DNA of 46,411 bases from Syntrophomonadaceae bacterium (GCA_003554525.1 PWGO01000175.1:1-46411); one strand, 5' to 3'. Counted from the first letter of the stretch, positions 19,037-28,227 are shown. Notes: a model not told the origin generated them from the sequence alone. Numbers and translations: made by a program.

Positions 19037-20359
19037 TTAGCGCCGTTTCAACCATTTTTTTAATTTGTTCCAGGGATTATAATTTACTGCCTCCAGGTAC
19101 ACCTTGGCCCGGGTATCGGGGACCAGTACCAGGCCCAGGTTATCGGGGGAAGAAGGTGAAACCCTGCCCTTACCCCACGGGAAAAAACCCCTCTTTTTTC
19201 TTTCCTGGTAAAGACGCTGCATAACCACAGATATTTGACTGCCATCTCTTTCAACCAGCAGGTAAGTCCAGAAACCGCCCCCCAGCACCAGTCGCCAAAA
19301 ATGCCCGGTATCATGCACTTTCTCCCTGTTAACCTCCCGTATAACATCCCCGCTCTGCAGACCGGCCTGCTCCGCGGAAGTGCGGGAATAAACCGCCAGT
19401 ACCTTAACCCCGCCATCCTCGGGTGCAGTGTAGATGGGGCTACATTCCATCTCCCTTTTATTGCCCAGGTACACTACAATTTCATGTCCCAGGGGAGCGA
19501 AAATTATCCCCAGAGGCACGGCAAGAAAATGAAAAACGGAAGCCAGGGATATTCCCAACAGGCAAAGGCTGTAAATAGCCAGGTAACAAGAAGAATAAAT
19601 GCTTTTTTCCCGCGGTGTAGAGCTAATGGCCATATCCGCGTACCCCATGGCTACGGGAGCAGCAACCAGGAGCAAGCCGGCCATTCCTCCGGCTAAATCC
19701 GGCTGTGATAAAGGCCACCATCCCGGACCTTCTATAGTTTCATACAAGGTCTCATGAAAATCTGCGGCTATCAGAAGCACCAGAGGTACCGGCCAGAATC
19801 TCTGCAACCTGAAACCTCCTACAATCTTGCCGCCGGGAGATTTATAAAACACGGGGCTGGCCCCCAGGTGCCCACTCAAATAAATCAACACGGCTTCCGT
19901 TAAATGAAGCGCCGCCACCAGGACCAGCATACCAGGAATATAAATTTCCGCCAGTGTACTTAAAAAGCCCGGCGCTTCACCCGGGAAATCATTCACCAGG
20001 AGCCGGGCAAGAAAAACCAGCACAGAAACTATCCCTACGGAATACGCAAAACACAGAAAACGAGGATGGATGGTAAGCAGCATTATAGCAATAATCAACA
20101 TCAAGTAGATACCCCAAATACTTAAATAAAAGCCCGGTAGCACCAGCACCAGGCTGGCTATAAAGCCGCCCGCGAAACCCGCCACCAGGGAAGGAATAAT
20201 TTGGCGTCTCCAGTCATTGTAGGGCCAACCCAGCAGTTTTACCTCTGTCTGCACCATCTTGTGGTAAAGGTAAGCAATTAAAAAAATCACCAGGTAAAAA
20301 AAGGGGTGGATAATAAAAAAGGCATAACTCTCCAGTATAGCCCAGATAATTTCCAGCAT
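19037..20359 (-). CDS. Polytopic membrane protein with C-terminal PDZ domain, MinJ-like
   Basis: A 440-residue protein with about eight to ten hydrophobic segments over residues 1-290 followed by a PDZ domain at about 325-385 (VYSRTSAEQAGLQSGDVIREVN). B. subtilis MinJ, which bridges DivIVA and MinD, has this architecture and lies next to ctpB near ftsEX, the same neighbourhood as here. It starts 4 nt after ctp, so the two are translationally coupled. A role in cell division positioning is inferred from architecture and context; sequence similarity to MinJ itself could not be tested. Confidence 0.65.
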   Translation of the reverse strand: MLEIIWAILESYAFFIIHPFFYLVIFLIAYLYHKMVQTEVKLLGWPYNDWRRQIIPSLVAGFAGGFIASLVLVLPGFYLSIWGIYLMLIIAIMLLTIHPRFLCFAYSVGIVSVLVFLARLLVNDFPGEAPGFLSTLAEIYIPGMLVLVAALHLTEAVLIYLSGHLGASPVFYKSPGGKIVGGFRLQRFWPVPLVLLIAADFHETLYETIEGPGWWPLSQPDLAGGMAGLLLVAAPVAMGYADMAISSTPREKSIYSSCYLAIYSLCLLGISLASVFHFLAVPLGIIFAPLGHEIVVYLGNKREMECSPIYTAPEDGGVKVLAVYSRTSAEQAGLQSGDVIREVNREKVHDTGHFWRLVLGGGFWTYLLVERDGSQISVVMQRLYQERKKRGFFPWGKGRVSPSSPDNLGLVLVPDTRAKVYLEAVNYNPWNKLKKWLKRR

Positions 20360-20363
20360 AGAA

Positions 20364-21740
20364 TTACCGCCCTGAATTAATTATTTCTACTGCTTTCTGC
20401 AGCTGGGGATCTTCTTCTTCCATCAATCTATCCAGCTCTTTACGCAGCTGGAGCCAGGTTAAATCGTCAAATGCTCCGGTTTGGGAAATATTGTTTTCCG
20501 ATTGAAATTCTTTTATTACCCGGCTGGTATTTTCATCAAACTTGCCCGTAGGGATAATCTCATATCCCAGTTTTTCCAGCATTTCTTGCAGTAGATATAC
20601 TGCTTCCCCGCGTTCACCTTCTTCCAACCTTTCGGGAATAAAATACTCGTAGTAGCGAAACACTTCCGGGAGCTCCACCTCGTGATCCGGTTCCAACCCT
20701 TCTTCGTGGATATCCCTGCCCTCAGGGGTTACGTATCTGGCCACGGTAAGACTTAACCCGCTACCATCATCCAGTTCATATATATTCTGCACCGTAGCTT
20801 TCCCAAAGGTTGTTTCCCCTACCAGCTCTGCAACACCGTGGTCCTGGAGCGCACCGGCTAGTATTTCGGCGCCGCTGGCTGAACCCTCGTTTACCAGCAC
20901 AGCAATTGGATAAGGCCTGACCCCGGATTTTGACTCAAAAACTTCTTTTACTTCGCCATCCCTTCCTATTTTTTTAACGATCTCCCCTTCCGGCACTATA
21001 AACTGGGAAACCTTGACCGTCTGTAAAAGAGAACCTCCCCGGTTGTTGCGCAGGTCCAGTACCAGCCCTTCCACCCCTTCTTCCTCTTTTTCCCGCAGCG
21101 CTTCATAAAACTCATCTCCCGTGCCTTTGTCAAAATTGCTTATACCTATACTGGCTATTCCTTCTTCTAACCACCGGCTTTCCACGGTGCGCACTTCAAT
21201 AATGTCTCTTTCCAGGTGCTTATCTATAGGCTCTTCCGCGCCAGGACGTTTTATGGTAACCTCTACCTCGGTCCCCTTCTTTCCCCTTAACCGGTCCGAG
21301 GCTTCTTCTACGCTAACAGGTGAAAGCTCTTCCTGATCCACCTTCCATATCCGATCCCCTTCTTTTAAACCCGCTTCCTCAGACGGAGTCCCCGGGAACA
21401 CTTCCAAAACAGTTACGTGCCGATCCGTTTCCGTTATAAGTATCCCTATGCCCCCAAAAGTTCCCCGCATCCGCTCATCAAATTCTTTCTTTTCTTCCCG
21501 AGTTAAAAAATAAGTCTGCGGATCCTCCAGGGTTTCCAGCATACCCTGCACCGTGCCTTCCATCAGTTCGGAAGCATCCACTTCTTCTATATATTCCTCT
21601 TGCAGTATATTTATTACTTCCATCACCTGACTAAATTGTTCCGTCTCCTTAGATTCGCGGGTAAAATAAAAAGTTACCAGGTTGGTGCCCGCCAATACTA
21701 CCATAAAAACCGCCAGAATAACTACTTTTTTTAGCCTCAT
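20364..21740 (-). CDS. ctpB: S41-family carboxy-terminal processing protease
   Basis: A secreted or membrane-anchored serine protease of 458 residues. An N-terminal membrane segment (VVILAVFMVVLAGTNLVTFYF) is followed by the S41 N-terminal helices, a PDZ domain (VFPGTPSEEAGLKEGDRIWKV), the catalytic domain with nucleophile Ser in NEGSASGAEILAGAL and the Lys in TTFGKATVQ, and a peptidoglycan-binding domain at about 378-440 (GEAVYLLQEMLEKLGY). The ATG has GGAGG 8 nt upstream. In spore formers CtpB cleaves SpoIVFA; other Ctp proteases process wall hydrolases, which fits the M23 neighbour. The symbol is by analogy. Confidence 0.9.
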   Translation of the reverse strand: MRLKKVVILAVFMVVLAGTNLVTFYFTRESKETEQFSQVMEVINILQEEYIEEVDASELMEGTVQGMLETLEDPQTYFLTREEKKEFDERMRGTFGGIGILITETDRHVTVLEVFPGTPSEEAGLKEGDRIWKVDQEELSPVSVEEASDRLRGKKGTEVEVTIKRPGAEEPIDKHLERDIIEVRTVESRWLEEGIASIGISNFDKGTGDEFYEALREKEEEGVEGLVLDLRNNRGGSLLQTVKVSQFIVPEGEIVKKIGRDGEVKEVFESKSGVRPYPIAVLVNEGSASGAEILAGALQDHGVAELVGETTFGKATVQNIYELDDGSGLSLTVARYVTPEGRDIHEEGLEPDHEVELPEVFRYYEYFIPERLEEGERGEAVYLLQEMLEKLGYEIIPTGKFDENTSRVIKEFQSENNISQTGAFDDLTWLQLRKELDRLMEEEDPQLQKAVEIINSGR

Positions 21741-21809
21741 AATAATTTACCTCCACCTTCCTCTCTGGTAACATGATGATACTGATTGCTTCACTTTTCC
21801 CAACGCCCT

Positions 21810-21859
21810 ATAAACAAAAACGGGCTACCTAACATTATAAAACCATCAGGGCCCGTTTT
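21810..21859 (-). terminator. Terminator after the M23 gene
   Basis: On the minus strand AAAACGGGC and GCCCGTTTT form a 9-bp stem around a 25-nt loop, followed by TTGTTTATAG. It lies 28 nt past the M23 stop. Confidence 0.65.
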
Positions 21860-21863
21860 CCAA
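21834..21863 (-). promoter_or_regulatory. Possible ctp promoter inside the terminator loop
   Basis: TTGGAA (21863-21858), an 18-nt spacer and a perfect TATAAT (21839-21834) on the minus strand. The -10 lies in the loop of the preceding terminator, about 95 nt upstream of ctp. It would let ctp and the PDZ gene be expressed separately from ftsEX and M23. Confidence 0.4.
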
Positions 21864-21887
21864 TAGTAATCTTAATATTTTACCGTT

Positions 21888-23174
21888 TTAGGGTAAATAA
21901 TTCATGGGATTTTTTCTGTCCCCGTCAATCCTGACCTCAAAGTGAACATGGGGACCGGTGCTGGCACCCGTAGAGCCGATTGCAGCAATATTCTGTCCCC
22001 GACTTACCACGTCCCCTTCTTCTACCAGGCGTGAATGGCAGTGCGCGTAAAGGGTGACAAAATCCCGACCCGCGCTGTCCTGTCCGTGATTAATCATTAC
22101 CAGGCTGCCATAACTTCCCAAACCATCATTTACGGAATACTCGTCCCGGCCCGCCGACCTGGTCTGGTAATTTCCAGATGCAGTATGTACCCCTGAAAAT
22201 ATTACCACTCCACTCGCTGCTGCTTCCAGGTAAGCCGGATTGCCATTGTAAGTGCCGGACAAAGGCCACCGGTGCCTGCCCGGGGCAATGTCTATGCCGC
22301 CGTGAAAACTTGTCCTGCCTGTAATGGGATGCTGCCGGGTCCCGAAACCGGAAGTAATATTGCTGCGCCCGCCCCAGGGCCACTGCAGGCTGTCCGGGGC
22401 AGTAAAATCTTCCGCAGTTTGATCCTGCAGCATTTCCTGTATAATGCTGTCCAGCTTTTCGGCTTCCCGTTCCAGCTCCGCTATGGCACGTTCTTTCTCT
22501 TCTATGGCTTCTCTTAATTCAGCCCTCTTTCGGTCCCTGGAAGCCATGGTGTTTTCCAGCTGTTCTCGCTGATCCATCGTTTCCCGGCGTGTTCTTTGCA
22601 GCTCTACTCTCTTGCCTTCCAGTTCGTTTTTCATTACCAGTATTTGGTCCCTTCTTTCCTCAACTTCAGCCATTAACATGGCATCGTTGTCGGCTATAGC
22701 CTGAATATCGTTAAAACGGGTTAAAAATTCCCCGAAAGAAGTGGAACTAAATAAAACTTCCATGTAGCTAGCATCACCTTTTTCATACATAACGCGGAGC
22801 CTTTTTTTCAAAAGGTCTTCCCGGTATTCCAGTTCCTCTTCCGCTTCCTGCAGCTCTTCTTCCGTTTCTTCTATTTCCCGCTCTTTTTCGCTTATCTGCC
22901 GGTTTAAATGGCTTATTTGGGCCCGAGTTTCGTCCAGCCGGTTATCCAGCCTGGATATTTCCGCCCTTAGCTGCTCTTCCCTGCTGCGGTACTGCCTCAG
23001 TTCTTCTTCTTCCTGTTCCAGCCTGTCTTCAACTTGACTGCGGTCTTCCATTACATCATCCAGGTTGGCAGCATAAACCCCGGGAACCAGTGCCGCCAAA
23101 AGCAGCACTACCAACAAGTAGGGCATCCATTCGTTTTCCTTTAGAAACAACACCCCACGTCGGAAGCAATTCAA
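21888..23174 (-). CDS. EnvC/PcsB-like M23 peptidase with coiled coil
   Basis: A secreted murein hydrolase or hydrolase activator of 428 residues. A signal peptide (PYLLVVLLLAALVPGVYA) is followed by a long charged coiled coil at about 40-250 (dense E, R, L heptads), then an M23/LytM domain with the metal motifs HGGIDIAPG and HVHFEV and the YAHCH segment. The active-site His and Asp residues are all present, so it could be catalytic. The start is TTG at 23174-23172, 8 nt after AAAGGAGG. It lies 37 nt after ftsX, and FtsEX is known to activate such coiled-coil hydrolases through FtsX. Confidence 0.92.
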   Translation of the reverse strand: MNCFRRGVLFLKENEWMPYLLVVLLLAALVPGVYAANLDDVMEDRSQVEDRLEQEEEELRQYRSREEQLRAEISRLDNRLDETRAQISHLNRQISEKEREIEETEEELQEAEEELEYREDLLKKRLRVMYEKGDASYMEVLFSSTSFGEFLTRFNDIQAIADNDAMLMAEVEERRDQILVMKNELEGKRVELQRTRRETMDQREQLENTMASRDRKRAELREAIEEKERAIAELEREAEKLDSIIQEMLQDQTAEDFTAPDSLQWPWGGRSNITSGFGTRQHPITGRTSFHGGIDIAPGRHRWPLSGTYNGNPAYLEAAASGVVIFSGVHTASGNYQTRSAGRDEYSVNDGLGSYGSLVMINHGQDSAGRDFVTLYAHCHSRLVEEGDVVSRGQNIAAIGSTGASTGPHVHFEVRIDGDRKNPMNYLP

Positions 23175-23211
23175 TTTACTAACCTCCTTTACCAGAAACT
23201 CTGGTCTTACC

Positions 23212-24108
23212 TCATACCTTTAAATACCTGCCCATTGAAATTAAACTTCCTATAATACCCAGGGCCATTCCCAGCGGAACTACTAAAATTATTACCTGCC
23301 CCATGGCTGTTTCCAGCGGTATCAAGGATGGGAAAAATTTGAGATTGGCATCTATCCACTGCAAAACGGATTCATAACCGAAGTATATCCCCACCAGGGG
23401 AATAACTGTTCCCAGCAGTCCCAGATTGAACCCCTCAAAGAGGAACGGCCACCTGATAAACCAGTTAGTAGCGCCAACATATTTCATTATCGTGATCTCT
23501 CTTTTTCTGAGCATTACCGTTAACCGGATAGTATGCGAAATCAAGAAAGTAGCGGTTAAAGCCAGCGCCACCATTAAACCCATTACTGTTACCTGCAATA
23601 CACCGGTGAAGTCAAACAGGTTTTCTACTACATCTTCACCGAACTCCACCCCTCCCACGGCTGGATAGGTTTCTATTTCCCGTGCCACACTGGATACCGC
23701 TTCCGGGTCGTGCATGCTTATTTCGTAAGCATCACGCAGGGGATTGTCCTCGGGGTTCTCGTATCCCTCCAGGAGACCGTTTTCCTCGCCCAGCTGATCC
23801 CTTAATCGCTCCAACCCTTCTTCCTTGGAGACAAAGTCCGCCTTCTTTATTTCGGGGTGGTTCCTTAAATTTTCAACCAGCTGCTCCCTCTCATCTGAAG
23901 TAGCTTCTTCATCTATATACAGTGCAATTTCCACATCTTGCTCAATTACCTCTGTAAGGTGATGGACATTCATGTTAATGAGGACAAAAACACTGAGAAT
24001 AAAAAGCGTTACCGCAACTACTCCAATTGAAGCAAGGCTCATCCAGCCGTTTCGAAAAAGGTTCTTCCAGGATTCCCCCATAAAGAATAATATGTTTCTA
24101 AAGAGCAC
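23212..24108 (-). CDS. ftsX: Cell division protein FtsX
   Basis: The membrane subunit of the FtsEX complex, which transmits ATP hydrolysis to wall hydrolases outside. It has four membrane segments: WMSLASIGVVAVTLFILSVF near the N-terminus, an external domain with DVEIALYID and KADFVSKEEGLERL, then TM2-TM4 from VTVMGLMVALALTATFLI onward. I prefer GTG at 24108-24106, preceded by AAAAGGGG and overlapping the ftsE stop by 11 nt; it gives the usual short N-terminus. A longer frame starts at GTG 24135. The M23 hydrolase directly downstream is the expected partner. Confidence 0.95.
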   Translation of the reverse strand: MLFRNILFFMGESWKNLFRNGWMSLASIGVVAVTLFILSVFVLINMNVHHLTEVIEQDVEIALYIDEEATSDEREQLVENLRNHPEIKKADFVSKEEGLERLRDQLGEENGLLEGYENPEDNPLRDAYEISMHDPEAVSSVAREIETYPAVGGVEFGEDVVENLFDFTGVLQVTVMGLMVALALTATFLISHTIRLTVMLRKREITIMKYVGATNWFIRWPFLFEGFNLGLLGTVIPLVGIYFGYESVLQWIDANLKFFPSLIPLETAMGQVIILVVPLGMALGIIGSLISMGRYLKV

Positions 24109-24784
24109 GGACGTAGGCCCCCTTTTCCTGGTCACCCACTATCCTGCCTTCTTCCAGGTATATTACCCTCTTTTTTAACTCGTCCACTATCTGCTGGTCG
24201 TGAGTAGCTACCAAAACCGTAGTTCCCTTAACATTTATGTTCCGCAAAAGCTTTATTATATCCATGGAAGTTTGCGGGTCCAGGTTGCCCGTGGGCTCGT
24301 CCGCTACAATCATGGCGGGACGGTTGGATATAGCCCTGGCAATACCCGCCCTCTGCAGCTCGCCCCCGGAAAGCTCGTTAACCCGGGAGTAAACTTTCTT
24401 TTTTAGCCCTACCTGCTCCAGCACCTGAGGTATCCTCTTTCTCATCTCCCGGGGCGATGCACCGGACGCCCTCATGGCAAAAGCAATATTATCGTAAACC
24501 GTTTTTTCTTCCAAAAGACGGAAATCTTGAAACACAATTCCTATATTTCGCCGTAAAACGGAAACTTCTTTCCCGCGCAAGCGGGACACATCCCTTCCAA
24601 AAACCTTTAGCGTTCCTGAAGTAGGTACCAGTTCTTTTATTATCATTTTAAATAACGTAGACTTACCGGCCCCGCTTTGGCCTACCAGGAAAACAAATTC
24701 TCCCCGGTCTATTAAAAAGCTGACTTTTTTTAATGCCTGGTTACCGTCATTATACTTTTTGGTAACATTTACTGCTTCTATCAT
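24098..24784 (-). CDS. ftsE: Cell division ATP-binding protein FtsE
   Basis: The ABC ATPase of FtsEX. Motifs in order: Walker A GQSGAGKST at about 35-43, Q-loop VFQDFRLL, signature LSGGELQRAGIARAI, Walker B MIVADEPTGNLD and the H-loop VATHDQQ. I place the start at ATG 24784-24782 (MIEAVNVTKKY), which matches other FtsE proteins and has AGGGTGG 5 nt upstream; a GTG three codons earlier is possible. It overlaps ftsX, so the two are coupled. The upstream region is AT-rich with TATAGT-like hexamers in a duplicated 13-mer. Confidence 0.96.
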   Translation of the reverse strand: MIEAVNVTKKYNDGNQALKKVSFLIDRGEFVFLVGQSGAGKSTLFKMIIKELVPTSGTLKVFGRDVSRLRGKEVSVLRRNIGIVFQDFRLLEEKTVYDNIAFAMRASGASPREMRKRIPQVLEQVGLKKKVYSRVNELSGGELQRAGIARAISNRPAMIVADEPTGNLDPQTSMDIIKLLRNINVKGTTVLVATHDQQIVDELKKRVIYLEEGRIVGDQEKGAYVRAL

Positions 24785-25184
24785 CAAAACCACCCTGGGA
24801 TATCCTTAATTTGTTTTTTGGCTTCAATTTAACTATCTACTTAACTATACTATTTAACTATACTATCTGCTCAGCTTTTTACTTAACATAACTATTCGGG
24901 TTAATTCTACTTCGACAAAAAGCCCGATGAATCCTTCAACCAGGGTATATTTTTTTGGGTTTTTGCTAGAATTTTTTTCTTAATTTTTCTTTTCTGTATA
25001 AAACCTTCTTATTAAACCGAAATCAGGCGAAACTCTACATATCAATTGTTTTGGTTTTGTTCCAGGTGTGTAACCCGGGCCAGGGACAAAGGTAAAGATC
25101 TCCTGTAATATAATTGCTCTATATTATGTACACAATTTTTCTCACCTCTAACCTCACACTTCTCACCTCTCAAAAAGGTAGGGG
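24785..25184. other. AT-rich intergenic stretch between ftsE and ilvC
   Basis: No gene is supported in about 400 bp. TTAACTATACTAT is repeated in tandem at 24841-24853 and 24854-24866, about 60-80 bp upstream of ftsE, and supplies several TATAGT-like -10 candidates. 24915-24965 has a weak inverted repeat AAAAAGCCC...GGGTTTTT. 25141-25180 is pyrimidine-rich low-complexity sequence related to 18200-18235. Confidence 0.7.
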
Positions 25185-25248
25185 GAAGAAAAGAGCCCGC
25201 GGCAGGAAAGTATAAAATAACCCAAAGGTATTCCTGCAGCGGGCTCTT
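25185..25248 (-). terminator. Long terminator hairpin after ilvC
   Basis: Arms 25191-25208 and 25231-25248 pair over 18 bp with one mismatch, around a 22-nt loop. On the minus strand the second arm is followed by TTCTT. It begins 50 nt after the ilvC stop. Confidence 0.8.
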
Positions 25249-25297
25249 TATGCCGCCGGGGAAGGAAAAATAGCGTTACCCCTCCCCTTTAGTTTAA

Positions 25298-26287
25298 CTA
25301 CTTTATCCAGGGCATCATCCGGCGGAGTTTCTGCCCTACTTCTTCTATCAGGTGCTTTTTCTCTTTTTGTCGCAGGGAATGGAACGACGGCTGACCGGCC
25401 TGGTTTTCGAGAATCCATTCACGGGCAAATTCGCCGCTCTGTACTTCTTCCAAGATCCGCCTCATTTCTTCTTTTACCCTTTCATCCACTACTCGAGGAC
25501 CGCGAGTAAGGTCACCGTATTCGGCGGTGTCACTAACCGAGTACCTCATACCCGCCAGGCCGTTTTCGTAAATAAGGTCTACAATTAATTTAAGTTCGTG
25601 CAAGCATTCAAAATAAGCCACCTCAGGTTGATAACCCGCCTCCACCAGGGTTTCAAAAGAAGACTTGATTAGTTTGGAAGCTCCCCCGCAGAGAACTACC
25701 TGCTCTCCAAATAAATCCGTTTCCGTCTCCTCCTGGAACGTGGTTTCCAGGACCCCGGCACGGGTGCTGCCGATACCCATAGCATAAGCCAGGGCCAGGG
25801 AAGCAGTATTTTTGGTGTAGTCCTGGTGTATAGCCATTAAAGCCGGCACACCTTTGTCTTCTTTGTACATTCTTCTTACCAGGTGACCCGGGCTCTTGGG
25901 CGCAATCATGAACACATCCACGTTTTCCGGGGGAACTACCTGGCGGTAAATTACATTAAATCCATGGGAAAATCCCAGTGCCTTGCCTTCATCCAGGTAG
26001 GGAAGAATTTCTTTTTCATAAACTTCCTTTTGGATGGTATCCGGGAGCAGTAGCATAATAACCTCTGCCTGCCGGGATGCTTCCGCTACTGTCGCCACTT
26101 CCAGGCCGTCCTCACGGGCCTGGCTGCGTCGTGTGCTGTCCTCTCTCAGTCCTACTACCACCTGTAATCCGCTGTCTTTAAGGTTTTGAGCCTGGGCATG
26201 CCCCTGGCTACCATAGCCAAGTACGGCAATCTTTTTCCCTTTCAGGTTTTTTAAATCCGCATCTTCATTGTAATACGCTTTTACCAT
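25298..26287 (-). CDS. ilvC: Ketol-acid reductoisomerase
   Basis: Catalyses the isomeroreduction step of valine and isoleucine synthesis with NADPH and Mg2+. Class I length, 329 residues from the chosen ATG. It shows [13 protein letters not shown] with the dinucleotide fold, [13 protein letters not shown] with the active-site His region, [32 protein letters not shown] with the metal-binding acids, and [19 protein letters not shown]. The ATG at 26287-26285 has GGGAG 8 nt upstream and, across a small hairpin, a perfect AAGGAGGTGA. A frame starting at GTG 26326 would add 13 unrelated residues. No other ilv or leu gene is adjacent. Confidence 0.97.
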   Translation of the reverse strand: MVKAYYNEDADLKNLKGKKIAVLGYGSQGHAQAQNLKDSGLQVVVGLREDSTRRSQAREDGLEVATVAEASRQAEVIMLLLPDTIQKEVYEKEILPYLDEGKALGFSHGFNVIYRQVVPPENVDVFMIAPKSPGHLVRRMYKEDKGVPALMAIHQDYTKNTASLALAYAMGIGSTRAGVLETTFQEETETDLFGEQVVLCGGASKLIKSSFETLVEAGYQPEVAYFECLHELKLIVDLIYENGLAGMRYSVSDTAEYGDLTRGPRVVDERVKEEMRRILEEVQSGEFAREWILENQAGQPSFHSLRQKEKKHLIEEVGQKLRRMMPWIK

Positions 26288-26294
26288 TTTTACC

Positions 26295-26332
26295 GCTCCC
26301 GTTAAACTGCACCGGGAGCTGTTCACCTCCTT
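26295..26332 (-). promoter_or_regulatory. Hairpin between a perfect Shine-Dalgarno site and the ilvC start
   Basis: On the minus strand AAGGAGGTGA (26332-26323) is followed by GCTCCCG (26319-26313), an 11-nt loop and CGGGAGC (26301-26295), then seven bases to the ATG. Folding the 7-bp stem would bring the strong ribosome binding site to about 13 nt from the ATG and bury the weaker GGGAG site. Confidence 0.5.
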
Positions 26333-26385
26333 GTTACCTGTAGTCTTTCATTAATGTAAACTTTCTTAGAACCTGGCCCGCATCT

Positions 26386-27324
26386 CTATGCATGTTTTAC
26401 TTCACCGGCCAGCTGCTTTACTTTTTTGCTTACTTTTTCGACAGATAAACCGTATTTATCCAGCAATTCTTCCGGGGAGCCCGATTCCCCAAAACAATCG
26501 GGCATACCCAGGCGCCTGACAACTGCTGGAGAGTTTTCCGATACCACTTCGGCAACCGCACTGCCCAGGCCGCCGATGATACTGTGTTCTTCCAGGGTAA
26601 CCAGCAGCCCGGTTTCTTTTGCCGCTTTAATAATCAGTTCTTCATCCAGGGGCTTTAAGGTATGCAGGTGCACTACACGGGCCCGTACACCCTCCCTAAC
26701 CAGCTCTTCAACCGCTTCCAGGGCAATACCCGTCATAAAACCGGTGCTTACCAGCGTAAGGTCTTCACCCTGATTCAACTCCATTCCTTTTCCTATTTTA
26801 AAGGAAGTATCCGCAGGAATTACTTCGGGAACCTTGGGGCGCCCCAGGCGTAAATAAACTGGTCCTTCCCACTTGGCCGCCTCCAGGGTAGCCCGGTAAG
26901 CTTCTCCTCCATCAGCGGGGCAAATTACTACCATGTTGGGAAGAACACGAGCCAGGGCCAGGTCTTCCAGCCCCTGGTGAGAAGCACCGTCTTCTCCTAC
27001 GGTTATCCCCCCGTGGCTTCCCGCTATTTTTACGTTAAGCCGGGGATAAGCTACCGAGTTGCGTATCTGATCGTATACCCGTCCCACGGCAAAAACCGCA
27101 AATGTGCTGGCAAAAGGAATTTTTCCCGCCGTAGCCAGTCCTGCTGCAGTTCCTATCATGTCCGCTTCGGATATTCCCATGTTAAAAAAACGGGAAGGAT
27201 AATGCTCTGCAAACTTGGCCGACTTGGTAGATTTAGACAGGTCCGCATCGAGCACCATCACCTCTTTATTTTTTTCACCCAGCTCCAGCAGCGCTTCTCC
27301 GTATGCATCCCTGGTGGCTTTCAT
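26386..27324 (-). CDS. Transketolase, C-terminal subunit (split form)
   Basis: The pyrimidine-binding and C-terminal half of a two-gene transketolase, 312 residues. It has DADLSKSTKSAKF, FFNMGISEADMIGTAAGLA (with the Glu that activates thiamine diphosphate), AGSHGGITVGEDGASHQGLEDLA and a C-terminal domain ending in KQLAGEVKHA. Its ATG overlaps the stop of the N-terminal subunit by 4 nt. With its partner it moves two-carbon units in the non-oxidative pentose phosphate pathway. A dihydroxyacetone synthase or 1-deoxyxylulose synthase role is less likely. It ends about 100 nt before ilvC. Confidence 0.93.
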   Translation of the reverse strand: MKATRDAYGEALLELGEKNKEVMVLDADLSKSTKSAKFAEHYPSRFFNMGISEADMIGTAAGLATAGKIPFASTFAVFAVGRVYDQIRNSVAYPRLNVKIAGSHGGITVGEDGASHQGLEDLALARVLPNMVVICPADGGEAYRATLEAAKWEGPVYLRLGRPKVPEVIPADTSFKIGKGMELNQGEDLTLVSTGFMTGIALEAVEELVREGVRARVVHLHTLKPLDEELIIKAAKETGLLVTLEEHSIIGGLGSAVAEVVSENSPAVVRRLGMPDCFGESGSPEELLDKYGLSVEKVSKKVKQLAGEVKHA

Positions 27325-28166
27325 GTAACCTCCTCCTTCTGTTGGTATCCAAGGTCCTTTAATCCCTGTTCAAGTTCTTCCGCGGAAGGGGCTTTGCCGT
27401 GCCAGTCCACCTGCTCTTCCATAAAAGAAATGCCTTTACCTTTAACGGTTGCAGCAATTATCATGGTGGGGCGTTCCGTATCACGCCGGGATTTTTCCAC
27501 TGCATCAATTATGGCGTTGTAGTCATGCCCCTCTATCTCTATCACTTCCCACCCGAAGGCTTTCCATTTTTCCGCAACCGGGAGTGGAGACATTACTTCT
27601 TCTATACGCCCGTCAATCTGCATGGAATTGTAATCCAAAAAAGCCGTCAGGTTGCCCAGGCGGTAATGTGCAGAGGTCATGGCCGCTTCCCATATTTGTC
27701 CTTCCTGTATTTCCCCGTCGCCAAGCACAGCGTAAGTTCTCCAGTCTGCCCCGTCTGTACGTGCCGCCAGGGCCATACCGTTGGCCACGGATAACCCCTG
27801 CCCCAACGAACCCGTAGAAATCTCCACACCGGGAACCAGCTTCATATCAGGGTGTCCCTGCAGGATAGAGCCCAGTTTTCTTAAATTATAAAGCTCTTCT
27901 GCAGGGAAAAAACCCTTTTTAGCCAAAACCCCATAAAGAACAGGGGCGGCATGTCCCTTGGAAAGAACTAGCCTGTCTCTTTTTTCCCATGCCGGGTGGT
28001 GGGGATCAACATTTATTACATGGAAATACAGGGCAGTAAGTATCTCCACCAGGGATAGTGACCCACCCGGGTGACCCGAGCCGGCCCGGTTAAGCATTAT
28101 CATAATATTTTTGCGGATCTCCCTTGCTACCTGCTGCAGGTGCTCCTGCTCCTGGCTGGTTAGCAA
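27321..28166 (-). CDS. Transketolase, N-terminal subunit (split form)
   Basis: The pyrophosphate-binding half of a split transketolase, about 281 residues. It has AGSGHPGGSLS, DRLVLSKGHAAPVLY, the STGSLGQGLSVANGMA segment and the thiamine-diphosphate motif GDGEIQEGQIWEA...LDYNSMQIDG. I favour the TTG start at 28166-28164, 8 nt after AGGAGG; the GTG at 28175 overlaps the ribosome binding site itself. Split transketolases are common in Clostridia and archaea. Confidence 0.93.
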   Translation of the reverse strand: MLTSQEQEHLQQVAREIRKNIMIMLNRAGSGHPGGSLSLVEILTALYFHVINVDPHHPAWEKRDRLVLSKGHAAPVLYGVLAKKGFFPAEELYNLRKLGSILQGHPDMKLVPGVEISTGSLGQGLSVANGMALAARTDGADWRTYAVLGDGEIQEGQIWEAAMTSAHYRLGNLTAFLDYNSMQIDGRIEEVMSPLPVAEKWKAFGWEVIEIEGHDYNAIIDAVEKSRRDTERPTMIIAATVKGKGISFMEEQVDWHGKAPSAEELEQGLKDLGYQQKEEVT

Positions 28167-28227
28167 TTCCTTCACCTCCTGTTAAAAAATATGAGTAACT
28201 GCATATATATCTTTAATTATATCAAAT

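Noticed and set aside
26327-26385. T-box leader before ilvC
   Set aside because: The gap to the transketolase gene is under 100 nt and lacks the T-box sequence and stem I.
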